A stretch of DNA of 64,000 nucleotides from Opeltia flavorubescens. Lineage: Eukaryota; Ascomycota; Lecanoromycetes; Teloschistales; Teloschistaceae. Under the pieces are notes generated by a model. The model ran no database searches, was not told the origin of the DNA, and worked only from the letters and a program-made list of their open reading frames with translations. The DNA lies in NCBI GenBank assembly GCA_000442125.1, contig KE546980.1, forward strand, positions 62,001-126,000, in the 5' to 3' direction. Position numbers and translations under genes: made by a program. Below are positions 46,318 through 57,719 of this stretch, piece by piece (position 1 is the first letter of the stretch; the number at the start of each line of letters is the position of its first letter).

Positions 46318-46969
46318 ATGTCTTCCCAAACCCACAACGACGACTTCTCCACCACCTCCGCAAACGCCTCCCTCACGACTCCCACGCAAGCATCCCAATT
46401 GGCGAAGGGAGATTTTATTCTGATTACAGGGCATCCATGTAAGATAATTGCGAAAGCAACGAGTAAACCCGGGAAACATGGGCATGCTAAGATCTCGTAC
46501 GTACTTCTTTCCTTTCGCTCCTTATCTATCCGTCCCCATCTCTCATGATCCTCTCTCCTCCTCTCATTTTCCTCCAATCTACGTATAAGAGGAACAAGGA
46601 GACATATCGCTGACGGAATCATCTCTCACCAGCTTCGACGCCCTCGACATCCTCACCGGAAAAAAGTACACCGAACTCTGCCCCGCGCACCACGTCGTGC
46701 AAGTCCCCCTCGTAACCCGCAAAGAGTACCTTGTCATCGACTTCACGGACGAAGGTTTCCTCTCACTTTTCGATCAGCATAATCCTGAGGTGACGAAAGA
46801 TGATGTGCGCGCTCCGGGTGCGGAGACGGAGTTGGGGGAGAAGGTGAGGAGGGTGTGGGGGAAGATTAATCATGATAATGGGAATGGCGAGGGGGAGATG
46901 TGGGTCACGCTTTTGGCGACGATGGGGAGGGAGGTTGTTGATAGTGTTAGGGAGGGAGGGAGGGAATGA
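46318..46969 (+). CDS. divergent eIF5A paralogue
   Basis: Exon 1 46318-46496, intron 46497-46632 (136 bp), exon 2 46633-46969; 171 residues against the usual 157-160. The core is unmistakable: GDFILITGHPCKIIAKATSK, PGKHGHAKI (the hypusine site would be Lys53), then LDILTGKKYTELCPAHHVVQ, VPLVTRKEYLVIDFTDEGFL, SLFD and a C-terminal OB-fold strand WVTLLATMG. It departs from canonical fungal eIF5A in several ways: the loop is SKPGK rather than SKTGK, the N-terminal block lacks the usual cysteine-containing segment (SQLAKGDF instead of SALRKNGH), and there is an extra Lys/Asn/Gly insertion before the last strands. It is likely a second, specialised copy with the canonical gene elsewhere. eIF5A promotes translation elongation through proline-rich stretches and termination. 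Confidence 0.9.
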
Positions 46970-47659
46970 GTGATGAGGGGGGGGTGGGATGGTAATGGGA
47001 GAGATTGGGTTGGAGGGGGAGATAGATTGTGGAGGGGTATTTGATACGCGACTAGAGGTTTCATACTCTATCTTCAGTCCTCTAATGAATGCTTTTCAAT
47101 TTCCCTACCAAGTCGAAATTTCCTGCGTATGTCCTGAACACGTGCGTCCGTCAAGTTCGGGTGATATCTCTGGAAAATTTGATTACCATCGACCTTTGCA
47201 TCACCCTCCGTCTACCACCACCCCACTCGTTTGTTCGATCGATATCTCGATATGGTATAGGAACGTGTGACTGTGCGAAATCTGATCAAGACTGATTATT
47301 TGCATCAAGAGGCGGGATAGGACTACTGCATCGAGCTCCATGCGACGCTGCTCGCTGCGTTGAGCATGGTGTAATGTCATTGGGGGTGTTGGCCATGATC
47401 ATGTGGGAATATGGATTACTGGTGTTAAGGAGTATGATACTTTTCGAGGTGCGCTCTTAATTGATTCGTGTTTCGACGCCCGATAGCAGGGGAGATAATG
47501 ACGGATCTTAGGTGCAGGTATTTGTCTTATGATGATGACGCCAATTTCAACTTCCGAGGAATGTGCTGCTTAAGATTGATGACAAGTTCAATGAGAAAGC
47601 TGCTTGCACTCGGCATGATCGAGCGGTGGTATGATGTTCTTTCTTTTATGGAGATAAAC
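46970..47659. other. convergent intergenic region
   Basis: About 690 bp between the ends of the eIF5A paralogue and the F-box gene. G-rich at its start; no gene seen. Confidence 0.5.
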
Positions 47660-48617
47660 CTAACCCAACAACCAGTAAGGGCTGATGAGAGTTGCAGCGA
47701 AAGACTTCACCGCCGTGTAAAACTTCGCACGTTTCTTTTCCTTCCACTCCCAGGGTGAAGCATCCGTCAAGTTACCGTCGTATTCGGGGAAGTGGCGAGC
47801 AAGCCGTAGGTAGTTTTCTGGACCGGGGATATGTAGCGAGCGGACCATAGAAAATTCTAAGATCCGTCCGTCAGATGAAGATTCCAAGTACCTTGACAAA
47901 GGAATAGAGAAAGAATTGCCGAGACTTACTGCCGACTTCGCTGACGTAGTAGCATTGTTCCAATTCAGATCTGACGAAGCCGTCGATGTATGGTCTACCC
48001 CCACGGGCAGCCTTAGGCAGCTCGCCATATCGTATCCATCCAGTTTTCAAATGCCGAGGACAGACGTCGCACTTGCAACTCTCGCATCCAGCAGATCTCA
48101 CGTCGGCACTCGTAACAAGAGCCGCACAGTGCATGCAAGTTAACCGCTGCATATCCATCCAACTAGCCGGGTCGGGAATACCTGAGGACGGTTTAACCCA
48201 TATGATGAAGAGTGGATGCTGAGCACAAGATCTTGCTACCGACGAATGATTTGTACGCCCAGGGCTACAAGTTGGGAAACTGATGCCTTTGCGACCAACA
48301 CTCCGACGACCGTCAATCTGAGCTCTCGTCCGTTTGACTTTGCAGTAGGCACAGGTGAATTGATTCCTGGGAACATGTTTCCCAGGAACACGGTCGCCCG
48401 GTCGGCTCAGGGTCAAGAGTTCATCTTGTTCGAAACGGCACATAATGAGCCATTTAGTGCAGCGGTTGAATGACTTCGGGTCGCGATTGAGTTTGTGTTT
48501 GAGAGTTGAATTAGTATACTTGAGACAGATTGCTGACACGTCGTCGAGTCTTTCGTGGATCAGTGAGAGGAGTTCGTACGGAAAGCGCTCTAGGATGGAT
48601 AGACTTCTTAGAGACAT
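47660..48617 (-). CDS. F-box protein with cysteine-rich middle
   Basis: Exon 1 47930-48617, intron 47857-47929 (73 bp), exon 2 47660-47856; 294 residues. An F-box-type start (LERFPYELLSLIHERLDDVS, AICLKYTNSTLKHKL) is followed by several Cys pairs: FTCAYCKVKR, LTCMHCAALV and CESCKCDVC. These probably form a zinc-binding module, as in many ascomycete F-box proteins that share this layout. The C-terminal exon reads ENYLRLARHFPEYDGNL and WEWKEKKRAKFY. It is expected to be an SCF-type substrate adaptor; the target is unknown. Confidence 0.75.
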
Positions 48618-49001
48618 GATCTATAGGATAGAGGGCGGTGCGTGGACGTCAAAATTACTGTGTGAGGCGGCTTGGGTAAAGAGGGTTAGTTACTAGACAT
48701 CATTAGCCAGATGATGAGATAGATAGGTATATGTAAGTAGACGTGGTCTAATTGAGACAAGGCTTAAATGGTTGTGCTGCGGCGAAATAGCTCAACCCAT
48801 GATCATTCGCGGACTAGGGTACCGAGATTTGAGCTCATACTCATTTGGAAAAATTGTGATCCATTAATTGCCTAATCGGATTAATTTATTAACTACCACA
48901 CCTCTTACTTTACGCTTCGTAGAATAAGCGTTACCCGATGAGATTTCGCCATCATACATCTTCTATTACCTCAGAGACGATGATTCGTGGACACCTGCGG
49001 G

Positions 49002-49350
49002 TTATAAAGCAAAATGATAAGGCCTTCTGCTGGTCTGAGGACCATCTAAGCGGTCGTCGTCCGCAATATCTGATCTCCTTGAGAAACGAGACACTTGATA
49101 CTCTAACAACGTGATGATGTGATCGAGATCGGCCTCACCAGCAAAATCCAGCGTCGCCGGTCTCCACGGACCACGGTTTCGAAATGGTGATATCCGAGGT
49201 CTTGAAGGAACTATGTCGCTGAATTTTCCTGTGGCAAAATCGTCGATGCACGCCGAAAGGTTTCGCGAACACTGTCCTATCCATCGACCAATCATTTTCT
49301 CACAACGGTCGTTCCATTTTCGTACGAGGGTTTGTTGGGGCAGGAGTGTC
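49002..49350 (-). CDS. possible gene fragment, unrecognised
   Basis: A minus-strand frame of about 110 residues reads VRKWNDRCEKMIGRWIGQC, LSACIDDFATGKFSDIVPS and DHIITLLEYQVSRFSRRSD. Upstream, beyond a GTAGGT donor, EEVIQSRYQAKLSEYT could be a preceding exon (about 49369-49430). Composition looks coding, but I recognise no family and cannot fix the start. Confidence 0.3.
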
Positions 49351-51119
49351 TGACGATAAACCTACCTCGTATATTCTGAGAGCTTCGCCTGGTATCTTGA
49401 CTGGATCACCTCTTCATTGTTGATTGCTTTTAAGAAATGCGACGTGTGAGTATATAGCCATCTCATTCTTTTCTCTTTTGGCCATTTTGCTGTCTGGATG
49501 GGAATTTTGGTGCCGGTACGAAATGCTGGTGGATAAAGTGAAGATAGTAGAGACGGGTGCTGAGTTTGTTCGATCCTTGAACAGGGCTTCGGTGTTTTTC
49601 TTGATCATGGAGGTCCATTACAAATAGGTTATCAGCGTGCGCCATATATCATTTGGGATGTGTGCCTTGCGAAGAGAGGATCGTGTGGTAAGTCACCTCT
49701 CGGTAGTCTGCAGCCGATATTCGTGATCTGTCGGGGTACGTTGTGGGAATCGGTTTGCTGGCACTCTTTTTGCTCCCCAATACGAAGTTCCTAGGCATAC
49801 AGGGAGAAGAGGACAAGGAAGGGTGACGTTGGGCGCATTGAGGCTGTTTGGCTATGCACAAAAGACTCGCAACACAGCCAGACACAGGTTGAAGTAGAAG
49901 CTGCAAGCAGTGGAAGAGCAACATGGCATTATCTCAAATACTGTGGCTTAAATCATGTTGTTTCTAGGACTAGGCATCTCACTGAGGCTCTGCTGATCTC
50001 CTCCCGTCACTTACACTGGCTCCCCTAGGCACGATTCGACATCTCGACCTATCGATATCGCAAGGCGAAGTGGTCTTGAACCTCGCAACGTGAAAGTCGC
50101 AGGTTCATTAATTGGCGCTCCGCGACGATACTTAAGGGCTCACCTAGCCATAACTCGAGTCCATTGAACAATTTACAATGCCTGAAACGAGCATGGAAGA
50201 CGCTCTGCATTCGCACAGACTCAAGGTATTCATTGCAATAGAACGAAGATCTTACAAGCCGATACCGCGACTGATCTTCTTCTAAGCCTTTTACAACTCC
50301 CGTTCCATTCCTGTAATCGTAATACCTATCATGGCGGCGGCCAATACTTTACGAAAGAGGAGGATCGCCCCCGCCAAAGCTATCCTCTAGCGAGTTTGGG
50401 GGCGTGTGTGCTGGGTGATGGCTGTGGGGTGGGGGTGGGTAACAGCTTATGTGGTGGTGAGCGAATCTGGTAAAAAAGGTGAGGAGGACCATCTCCGGGG
50501 GGTTTGCCGCTGAAAGCTGCAGTTATTTGCTTTTTTTTGTCGCCGGTGTGATTCAAATTGGTGATCTGCCGATTCGTTGAAAGAGTCAACGGTACTTTTA
50601 TATATGAACCCCTGAATTTGGTCGAGTCTTGGCAAGGCTGAATGATGGTGGTGAAATTGAGAGGTCAATTTACAGTTAGAGGGATTTCATGAGACGACCG
50701 TGAAGATATCATTTAGTAGTCTAAGCTGGTGGTTGTATCTAAGTCTGATTGCTTTCTCTCCTCGTTCGGCTACTGGACTTGTCATATTGCTCGTCAGAGA
50801 GTACGTACAGGCGGTTTTGGCTTAGATGACATGGAACCCCGGTGGTAAGAAAAGGGAACTTGTTGTCCAAATGATGACGAGAGACGGTAGCGGAGGACAG
50901 CAACAGAATCTGCAGTATGACTTATGCTGGTGACGGAGATTGACCTGGCGATTTCTTCCCAGAAAACGAGTTTCACCCGCTAAATCTGAGGATTGTGATA
51001 ACTTCGTCATATAATGGAAAGTTTTCAAGTCGATGCCAAATATGGGAGTGCTTGAAACCGGGCGGAGTTAATGGAAGAAGAGATCGATAGTATCACCCTA
51101 TGCCAATTACCAAATATGG
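49351..51119. other. intergenic
   Basis: About 1.7 kb. It holds a TCGAC/TCGAT-rich stretch at 50033-50064 and a short start-like frame at 50178 (MPETSMEDALHSHRLK followed by a GT), neither assignable to a gene. Confidence 0.45.
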
Positions 51120-52047
51120 TTAATACTGATAGTGCTTCGCCCAGTTCAATAATGCCTCCCTACATTCCTCGCGATTGAATTGATCAGGCCAGCCGTAAGC
51201 ACGATAGATATCGCGAACTTCCTATTGGGCAAAAGAAAAGCAATGTTACCAATCATGACAGATGGATTCCGAATGTACATCTCGTGCAGAAGGCCGAAAT
51301 AGGAATAGGAGCTTCATCAATGCATGGCTAACTTACGTCCGTCTTCTTATCATGCCTAATCATCATTCCATCAAGTACATCCCCTGGCACGGCAACCCAT
51401 CGCAGACTCCTGAAATTCTGCTTCCAATCCTCGAGAAACTCAGCTACAGGCAAGGTATGGTAAGCACGCCAAAAGTACGGACTATCCTCTGCGGGCTCGG
51501 GTCGTTCAGGCCGTTCTTGCTGTATGAAGTCGGTGATGGTTCCTAATATATGGCAACCATTAGCTAGCTAGCAATCATATACTCAGGAAAAAACTAGCAA
51601 AAAGATCGCTGAAGGAGAACAAAGACAATTTTAGCTACCTTCCCTCGTATCTAACAGTAACCAGCTCCCTTCCCTTCCTCCAGCCGTCAAACAAACGACC
51701 CACTCAGGCAATACTCCCGCCCCCGCTGGCTCCAGGAGCCCCTCCACCTTCTTTTTTTCGAGGGCCCATCTAACAGATCTGCCTCTGAAATCCAGCACCC
51801 TTGTTTGAAACGCGACCTGTGTGCATCCAGGGGCGTTGTGATCGATGTAAGGGAGATGCTGTAGGAGAGTAACGACGTCTGGGCTTTTATGGAGTAGGGA
51901 AAGGTAATGAGGGTTCAGGGAGGGCCAGCCATGAGGCGAAGGCGGAGAAAGGATTGAGTGAGGGCTGATATCAGAGGGGAGAGTGGTGAGGAAGATATAG
52001 AAGGAGTGAATTGCCGCGATTGTGTGGGAAAGGGAGTAAGGGCTCAT
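51120..52047 (-). CDS. KNR4/SMI1-like hypothetical protein
   Basis: Three exons in phase: 51639-52047, 51337-51542 and 51120-51221 (introns 96 and 115 bp); 238 residues from the ATG at 52047. An in-frame GTG further upstream is ignored. The order of blocks is YSLSHTIAAIHSFYIFLTTL, GWPSLNPHYLSLLHKSPDVV, LLQHLPYIDHN, QVAFQTRVLDFRG, EWVVCLTAGGREGSWLLLDT, RAYHTLPVAEFLEDWKQNFR and EVRDIYRAYGWPDQF. This pattern is shared by a common family of ascomycete proteins often linked to the SMI1/KNR4 fold, which in yeast coordinates wall synthesis. Membership is from memory of the pattern. It is divergent from the isovaleryl-CoA dehydrogenase gene with only 161 bp between start codons. Confidence 0.75.
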
Positions 52048-52208
52048 GGTCTTAATGTGGCTTCCCCGTGGCACAGTGCCGAGGTTGATAATCCGGGGTA
52101 GAAGATCAGCACCCGCAATTAGCCGCTGATAACCGAGTCCTAATCACATCGTCAATAATACCATCTCTTCGTCGTCCTTCTTGTCTGAATGTCGATGTGG
52201 CTTCAGAC
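52048..52208. promoter_or_regulatory. short divergent promoter region
   Basis: 161 bp separate the start codons of the KNR4/SMI1-like gene (minus) and the isovaleryl-CoA dehydrogenase gene (plus). Both must use promoter elements in or near this interval. No TATA box stands out. Confidence 0.55.
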
Positions 52209-53808
52209 ATGGCGTCTACCCCTATTCCTCGAGCTCTTACAAATACCATCCGCCGAATAGGTAGATCAAGACCGGGCATCTACAGCGGGGCCTTCAAGCG
52301 CGCGGCATCCACCAAGCATCCCACTGGCTTTTCCCCTCCTACGAGCGAAGAATTGACGGAGCTCAGAGAACGTGTACAAGAGTTTACTAGTCAGTCAACC
52401 TCACTCACTATTAATGCTTGAACACACCTAAGCGCTGCCCACCCCAGGACGAGAGATCCCCGAAGAAATTGCTGCCAAGACCGATCGCGAAAATGAGTTC
52501 CCCAACGAGATGTGGAGGAAGTTTGGCGAAGCTGGGTATGAAGGATTCCAAAGTCTCGAGAGACTAAAACAGCTGATCAAAAAGATCAGCTTCCTCGGTA
52601 TCACCGCGAATGAAGAATACGGTGGGCTAGCCATGGGGTACCAGGCACATTGCATCGTCATGGAAGAGATCAGTCGCGCATCCGGTATATCCCTCTGAAA
52701 CACCCACACGAAGCGTCTCATGTACTACGCTTACCCCCGAAGGCAGTATCGGCCTCTCTTACGCCGCCCATTCACAACTCTGCATCAATCAATTGAGTCT
52801 AAACGGTACCCAATCACAACAAGAAAAGTTCCTACCCGACCTCGTCTCTGGCAAGAAGATCGGTGCATTGGCGATGTCAGAACATTCCGCTGGCTCGGAT
52901 GTTGTGAGTATGAAGACGACGGCGAAGAAAGTCGATGGAGGGTATCAGTTGAATGGGACGAAGATGTGGATCACAAATGTTTGTCTCTATCCAGAAGGCA
53001 GTACGGCAAAAGCTAAGGAGATATGACAGGGACCAGACGCCCACACCATAATCGTCTACGCCAAAACTGAGCCCGAGAAGGACTCAAAAGGCATCACAGC
53101 ATTTATACTCGATACCTCCACCCCAGGCTTCTCCTGTGCCAGAAAACTCGACAAACTCGGCATGCGCGGCTCCAATACCGGAGAAATCGTCTTCGAGAAC
53201 GTCTTCGTACCTGAGGAAAACGTCCTCGGAAAGGTGAATCGCGGCGTGAAGGTCTTAATGGAAGGTCTGGATATCGAAAGACTCGTTCTCAGTGCTGGGC
53301 CGTTGGGGTATGCATTCCCCCTCCTACTTCCCAGAACAAAGCCACAAAGCAAAGTAAACACCGTCACAGTCGATAGCTAACTCATCCTGAGGACAGAATA
53401 ATGCAATCAGCCCTCTCACTCTCCCTCCCTTACACCCATACCCGCACCCAATTCTCCACGCCGATCGCCCACAATCAACTCATCCAAGCCAAACTCGCAG
53501 ACATGCATGTCTCCCTCTCCGCTTCGCGTGCCTACACTTACACCACCGCACGTACCCTTGACGAGCATCCCGAAGGCAAAGTCGAAACGAAAGATTGCGC
53601 TGGCGCGATCCTCTTTGCGGCGGAAAGGGCGACACAGGTGGCGCTTGATGCGGTACAGCTGATGGGTGGGATGGGATATATGAATGAGGTGCCGGCAGGG
53701 AGGTTGGTGAGAGATGCGAAGTTGTATGAGATTGGAGCCGGGACCAGTGAGGTTAGGAGGATTGTGATAGGGAGGGCATTCAATAAGGAGTTTGCGACGG
53801 GAAGGTAG
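52209..53808 (+). CDS. ivdA: isovaleryl-CoA dehydrogenase, mitochondrial
   Basis: Six exons (52209-52389, 52448-52535, 52590-52684, 52743-52978, 53030-53307, 53397-53808) give 429 residues, the usual length. A basic, Ser/Ala-rich N-terminus (about 35 residues) looks like a mitochondrial presequence. The body has [32 protein letters not shown], acyl-CoA dehydrogenase signature 1 ([12 protein letters not shown]), [26 protein letters not shown] and signature 2 ([20 protein letters not shown]). The catalytic Glu sits in [15 protein letters not shown], the position special to this enzyme, and the C-terminal [12 protein letters not shown] lacks the Glu used by other family members. It converts isovaleryl-CoA to 3-methylcrotonyl-CoA with FAD in leucine breakdown. 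The 54-bp intron 52536-52589 is stop-free and could be mistaken for coding. Confidence 0.93.
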
Positions 53809-54346
53809 GACGGAAGAGTTCACGTCCGTTTCTTATGAGGGTGGTGAACGGTTGAGCGTGCTTACGTTGGATTGACTTGGCACGAGCTTGGTACGAGCTT
53901 GGTGCTACTCCCTCTCACCCTCTTCTTATGTCTCTCGCTGTGTGTTGTTTCGAGTTGACTTGAACCGGTTGCCACCTTTGAATTCACGGGCTATTGAAGG
54001 AGGGTTCGCACATCCTGCCAAAACAATCGATTGATCAGTGAGAAGGAGGCAACGACCACTAGGCGTTCCAGCTGAGGAACAACCAGCGAGAATGATGGTA
54101 TTCCCATTGCGATTCTTTCTTATGTTCTGCATGTGGATATAACCCGACCTATTCTGTAGAATTCTGTCTGTGTTGGTCATCAATCGAAGCACATGAGCTA
54201 CTCAATCTGCTTAAGTTCTTTCCCTTCGCCTCAAGACCTCGTTCCGACATTTCAGAGCCAGCAATCCAAGATCCTGTATTAGTTAGATCAATATTAACAC
54301 ATGATCTTGGGTCCTCGCTTTACGATATTGACGTTTTACAGCGGCA
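53809..54346. other. intergenic
   Basis: About 540 bp between the dehydrogenase and the GMC pseudogene. No gene is recognised. Confidence 0.5.
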
Positions 54347-56237
54347 ATGTCTACAAGAGATCTGAGTCATGACTATGACTTTGTCATCGTAGGAGGGGGT
54401 ACCTCTGGCTTGACAGTGGCGAATCGTCTGTCCGAGAATATCGGGTTCCGCATCCTGGTCTTAGAAGCTGGCAACAATCATCTTGACGACCCCAGGGTCC
54501 AGATCCCCGGACTATGTGTGCAAGCCCAAGGTTCTGACCTTGACTAGCAATTTGTGACAACACCCCAAGTAAGTTCCCTCATCTACATAAGCTAGGCCAC
54601 ATCTTCCCCTGATACTCCTTACAGGACGAGCTCAAAGGTCGGAAGATCAATCAAGCTCAAGGTCGCCTTCTTGGAGGTTCGAGCGGTATCAACAATCAAG
54701 TCTTCATGAATCCTTCCCCCAATGGAATCGATGCATGGGCACAGCTTGGAAATGATAGTTGGTCATGGAATATCATGGAACCCTATTATCGCAAGTTTTT
54801 TACGCTGAATCTACCCGACGAAGCAACTAGCGATTATGTCGCACAGGACTGGACGACTGCAATATGCGGAGAAGTTGGAGGACCTGTGCAAGTCTCCAAT
54901 ACCGAGGTGACCGAGGGCTCATTGTCCAAAACCTGGATAGCTACATTCCGAGGATTGAACCACGGCGCAATTGAAGATGCATACTTGCGCAGCTCCATTT
55001 CAGTACACACGAGTGCGGCTACCGTAGATCCATCATCCAAAACACAAAGTTACGCAGCTACAGCTTACTACGCTCCCGTTGCTCAGAGAGCCAATCTGAC
55101 GGTTCTGACAGGAGCTGAAGTCGAAAAGATCGGCTTCACCAGCGAGAGCGATGATAAAGTGGCAAACGTGGTCTACTTCAGTCAAAACGGAATGTCGACA
55201 AAGATCACGGTCAGGAAGGAGGTGATCCTGGCCGCCGGCACCTTTCATTCTCCCAAACTTCTGGAGCTGTGCGGCAACCCACAGATATAAAGACCCTCGA
55301 TATTCCAGTCGAGATTGAAAATCTAAACGCCGGCGAAAACCTCCAAGACCATCTCATGACTGGCATCAGCTTTGAAGTCAAAGACGGCGTTGTGATGGGT
55401 GACTCTTTACTGAGGCAGGAACCGGAAGCGATTGCACAAGCCAGCGAGCTCTACCAAAGCCAAAAGACAGGGCCATTGGCCGTGCGCGGTATCACATCTC
55501 ATGCTTTCATGGCTCTACCAAGGTCAAGCCTCGCCTCAGCCGACAGACAGCCATCCGTCAAACGGTTGCTCGAGCAATACCAAGCTAAACCGTGCATCGA
55601 AGCTCACCAAGACCGCGTCAGCAGAACTCTCCTCCTGCCTAACGAAGCAGCCGGAGCCGTGTTCCTGTTCCCCGCTCAAACAAACCTTCACAACAGCGAC
55701 TCAGCAGCAAAATCCTACGTTCGAAACCTTCAACCGGGCTCCTTCATCTCCTTAGGCGCCTTGCAGTCCTACGTCTTCTCCCGCGGATCCTCCCATATCA
55801 CATCCAGCGAACCATCCTCCCCGCCCCGCATCGACCCTCGGTACCTATCTAACCCTCTCGACCTCGAGCTCTTCGCCCGGCTTGTCCAATTCCTAGAGAC
55901 ACTCGCTGCTAGCCCTCCACTTTCCTTCTTCCTGAAACCGTGGCGGGAAGGGAAGCGCAATCATCCGACCGCTTACATATCTGATCTGAAGGAGGCCAAA
56001 GACTACGTTCGCACCACTGCAATCTCTGCTTATCACCCTTGCGGTACGTGTGCGATGCTTCCACGCGGTGAAGGTGGGGTGGTCAATAACCGGCTCATGG
56101 TTTATGGGACGAGGAACGTAAGGGTTGTGGATGCGAGCGTTATGCCGTTGATTCCGAGGGGTAATATCCAGTGGAGTGTCTACGCGGTTGCGGAGAGGGC
56201 GGCGGATATCATCAAAGAGGATTGGTTGATAGAATAA
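54347..56237 (+). pseudogene. GMC (glucose-methanol-choline) oxidoreductase, inactivated
   Basis: The N-terminal FAD-binding block is clear: DYDFVIVGGGTSGLTVANRL (GxGxxG), then ILVLEAGN, the GMC signature GRLLGGSSGINNQVFMNPS, ILAAGTFHSPKLLEL and LNAGENLQDHLMTGISFEV. The C-terminal catalytic region ends with YHPCGTCAML, VRVVDASVMPLIPRGN and AERAADII. An intron is at 54569-54624. A TAG at 54545-54547 stands where a Trp codon (DWQFVTTPQ) is expected, and the frame changes near 55270, between LLELCG and TLDIPVEIEN. No splice removes either, so the gene looks recently inactivated, although draft errors remain possible. Relatives are secreted aryl-alcohol or alcohol oxidases and choline-type dehydrogenases. 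It interrupts the two leucine-catabolism genes. Confidence 0.8.
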
Positions 56238-57719
56238 TACATGGGACAGGTTGGCTCCGTGAATGGGGATATGAGGAGCTTTGATTGATGCACTGTCACC
56301 GACGCCTATAAGAACGATAGAATCCGTACTGTTAAGATAAGGCTTTTCAGAGATCTATCTTTGAATCTAGCACATATCGCAATCAGGCAGATCAAATTTC
56401 AAAAATCTTCTAAGAATGGCTTGGAAAATCGCTTCGAGTCTCTGTTTTGATTTTTGCACCAGATGGTAGGCAGCTTAAGAAAGGTGAAAACGCCATAGTG
56501 TAGGCTGCAGTGAGTGGGGTCGTTGGCTCTTTTAACATGCGGTAGGGGTCAGAGGTAGAAGCTTCGTGGTCCCATGCTGGCGACCCCCCTTCCTTCCACT
56601 TAAAGATCGAGGAAAGCGTAATACCTAACCTAGCGACCTCCAGAATCACGAGACGTCAACGTCGTCTCATCGTTCCTTCAACGTACGTCAGCTTCTTGAT
56701 CCTGAAAGCTTCCGAGAAGAACTGTAGTTATCAGATAAGGCTACCCCTAGGCAAAAAGCGACCTCACCAACTATTTTGACGAGCTTAGATCGCTGAATAA
56801 CATGATAGAGCCTAGCAAAGATATAAGCGAAAATTAAGGGATAAGTAGTATGATCGAAAGAATATATGGCGTATCCTAACGCAACGAGCGCCCGTATAAG
56901 CGACGGAAACTGGAATATAAAGATACCGAAAGTAGGAAGGTAAGATGTACTAAGTAAGCGAGTCGAAATTAGATAGAATTTCAAGAATTAACAGGCTAGA
57001 CTAGTAGCGTTATTATTTATCAATCTTTCACAGTTCCCATAGATCGAGAGATCGAAAAGGGGAAGTAGAACGATACCAGCGAGAAAAGGAAGTACAGTTC
57101 CTTAAACCAGGAATAAAGACATCGGAGCCCGAAAAAACTTAGGCTAGACCAGTCTCTCAACTAAATAATTGATCGAAAAGGGAAATTAATAAATTAGCGG
57201 TGTGAGACAAAACGTTGATTGTTCGAAAACATACTCTTTGATGATCTTTCCCAAATTATATAGTCTGAATGACACTCGATGCTACCGCTGATACCAAACC
57301 TCACTCATGATGCACGTCGGCAATTTTCTACAAGGAGGAGATTGATGATCCCCATTCCCAAGGAGGTAATCTACGTCGAGATCTTTTGCCGGGCGGCCTG
57401 GTTACAGCTTCGTAGTCGTAATAATATATTTTGGAGGCCTTGCTTTCAACATTATTCAAAGGGATACATACAACTCCACGGGTAGCGTTGTCTCGGCAGG
57501 GGCGTACCGCAGCAACGGCAGGACCGCCAGCGAGATGCATGGCCTCCCAATATTTCATCAAGGTCACGATGGTCACATCACACGATACAAACATGCGGAG
57601 AACAACACGCGTGTCAGTCGGCTTTGGAGGAATGTGTGCACTTAGAGAGCCCATGAAGTTTGTGAACCCGGTCGTGAGAAGATTGATAGACTACTTGTCA
57701 AAGGTCTTCCAATTCCGTC
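56238..57719. other. A+T-rich patch with a decayed coding relic
   Basis: From about 56700 to 57200 the sequence becomes A+T-rich. The plus strand keeps a ghost of a protein (IERIYG..., RNERPYKRRKLEYKDTES) broken by many TAA/TAG codons where CAA/CAG would fit, as repeat-induced point mutation leaves. The PYKRRKL block resembles N-termini of fungal SNF2-type repeat-associated helicases, a weak match made from memory. The remainder (57.2-57.7 kb) holds nothing I recognise. Confidence 0.35.

Noticed and set aside
50033-50110. Possible tRNA-like segment with a GCAGGTTCA stretch
   Set aside because: I could not fold a cloverleaf, the B-box consensus is incomplete and no matching A-box lies upstream.
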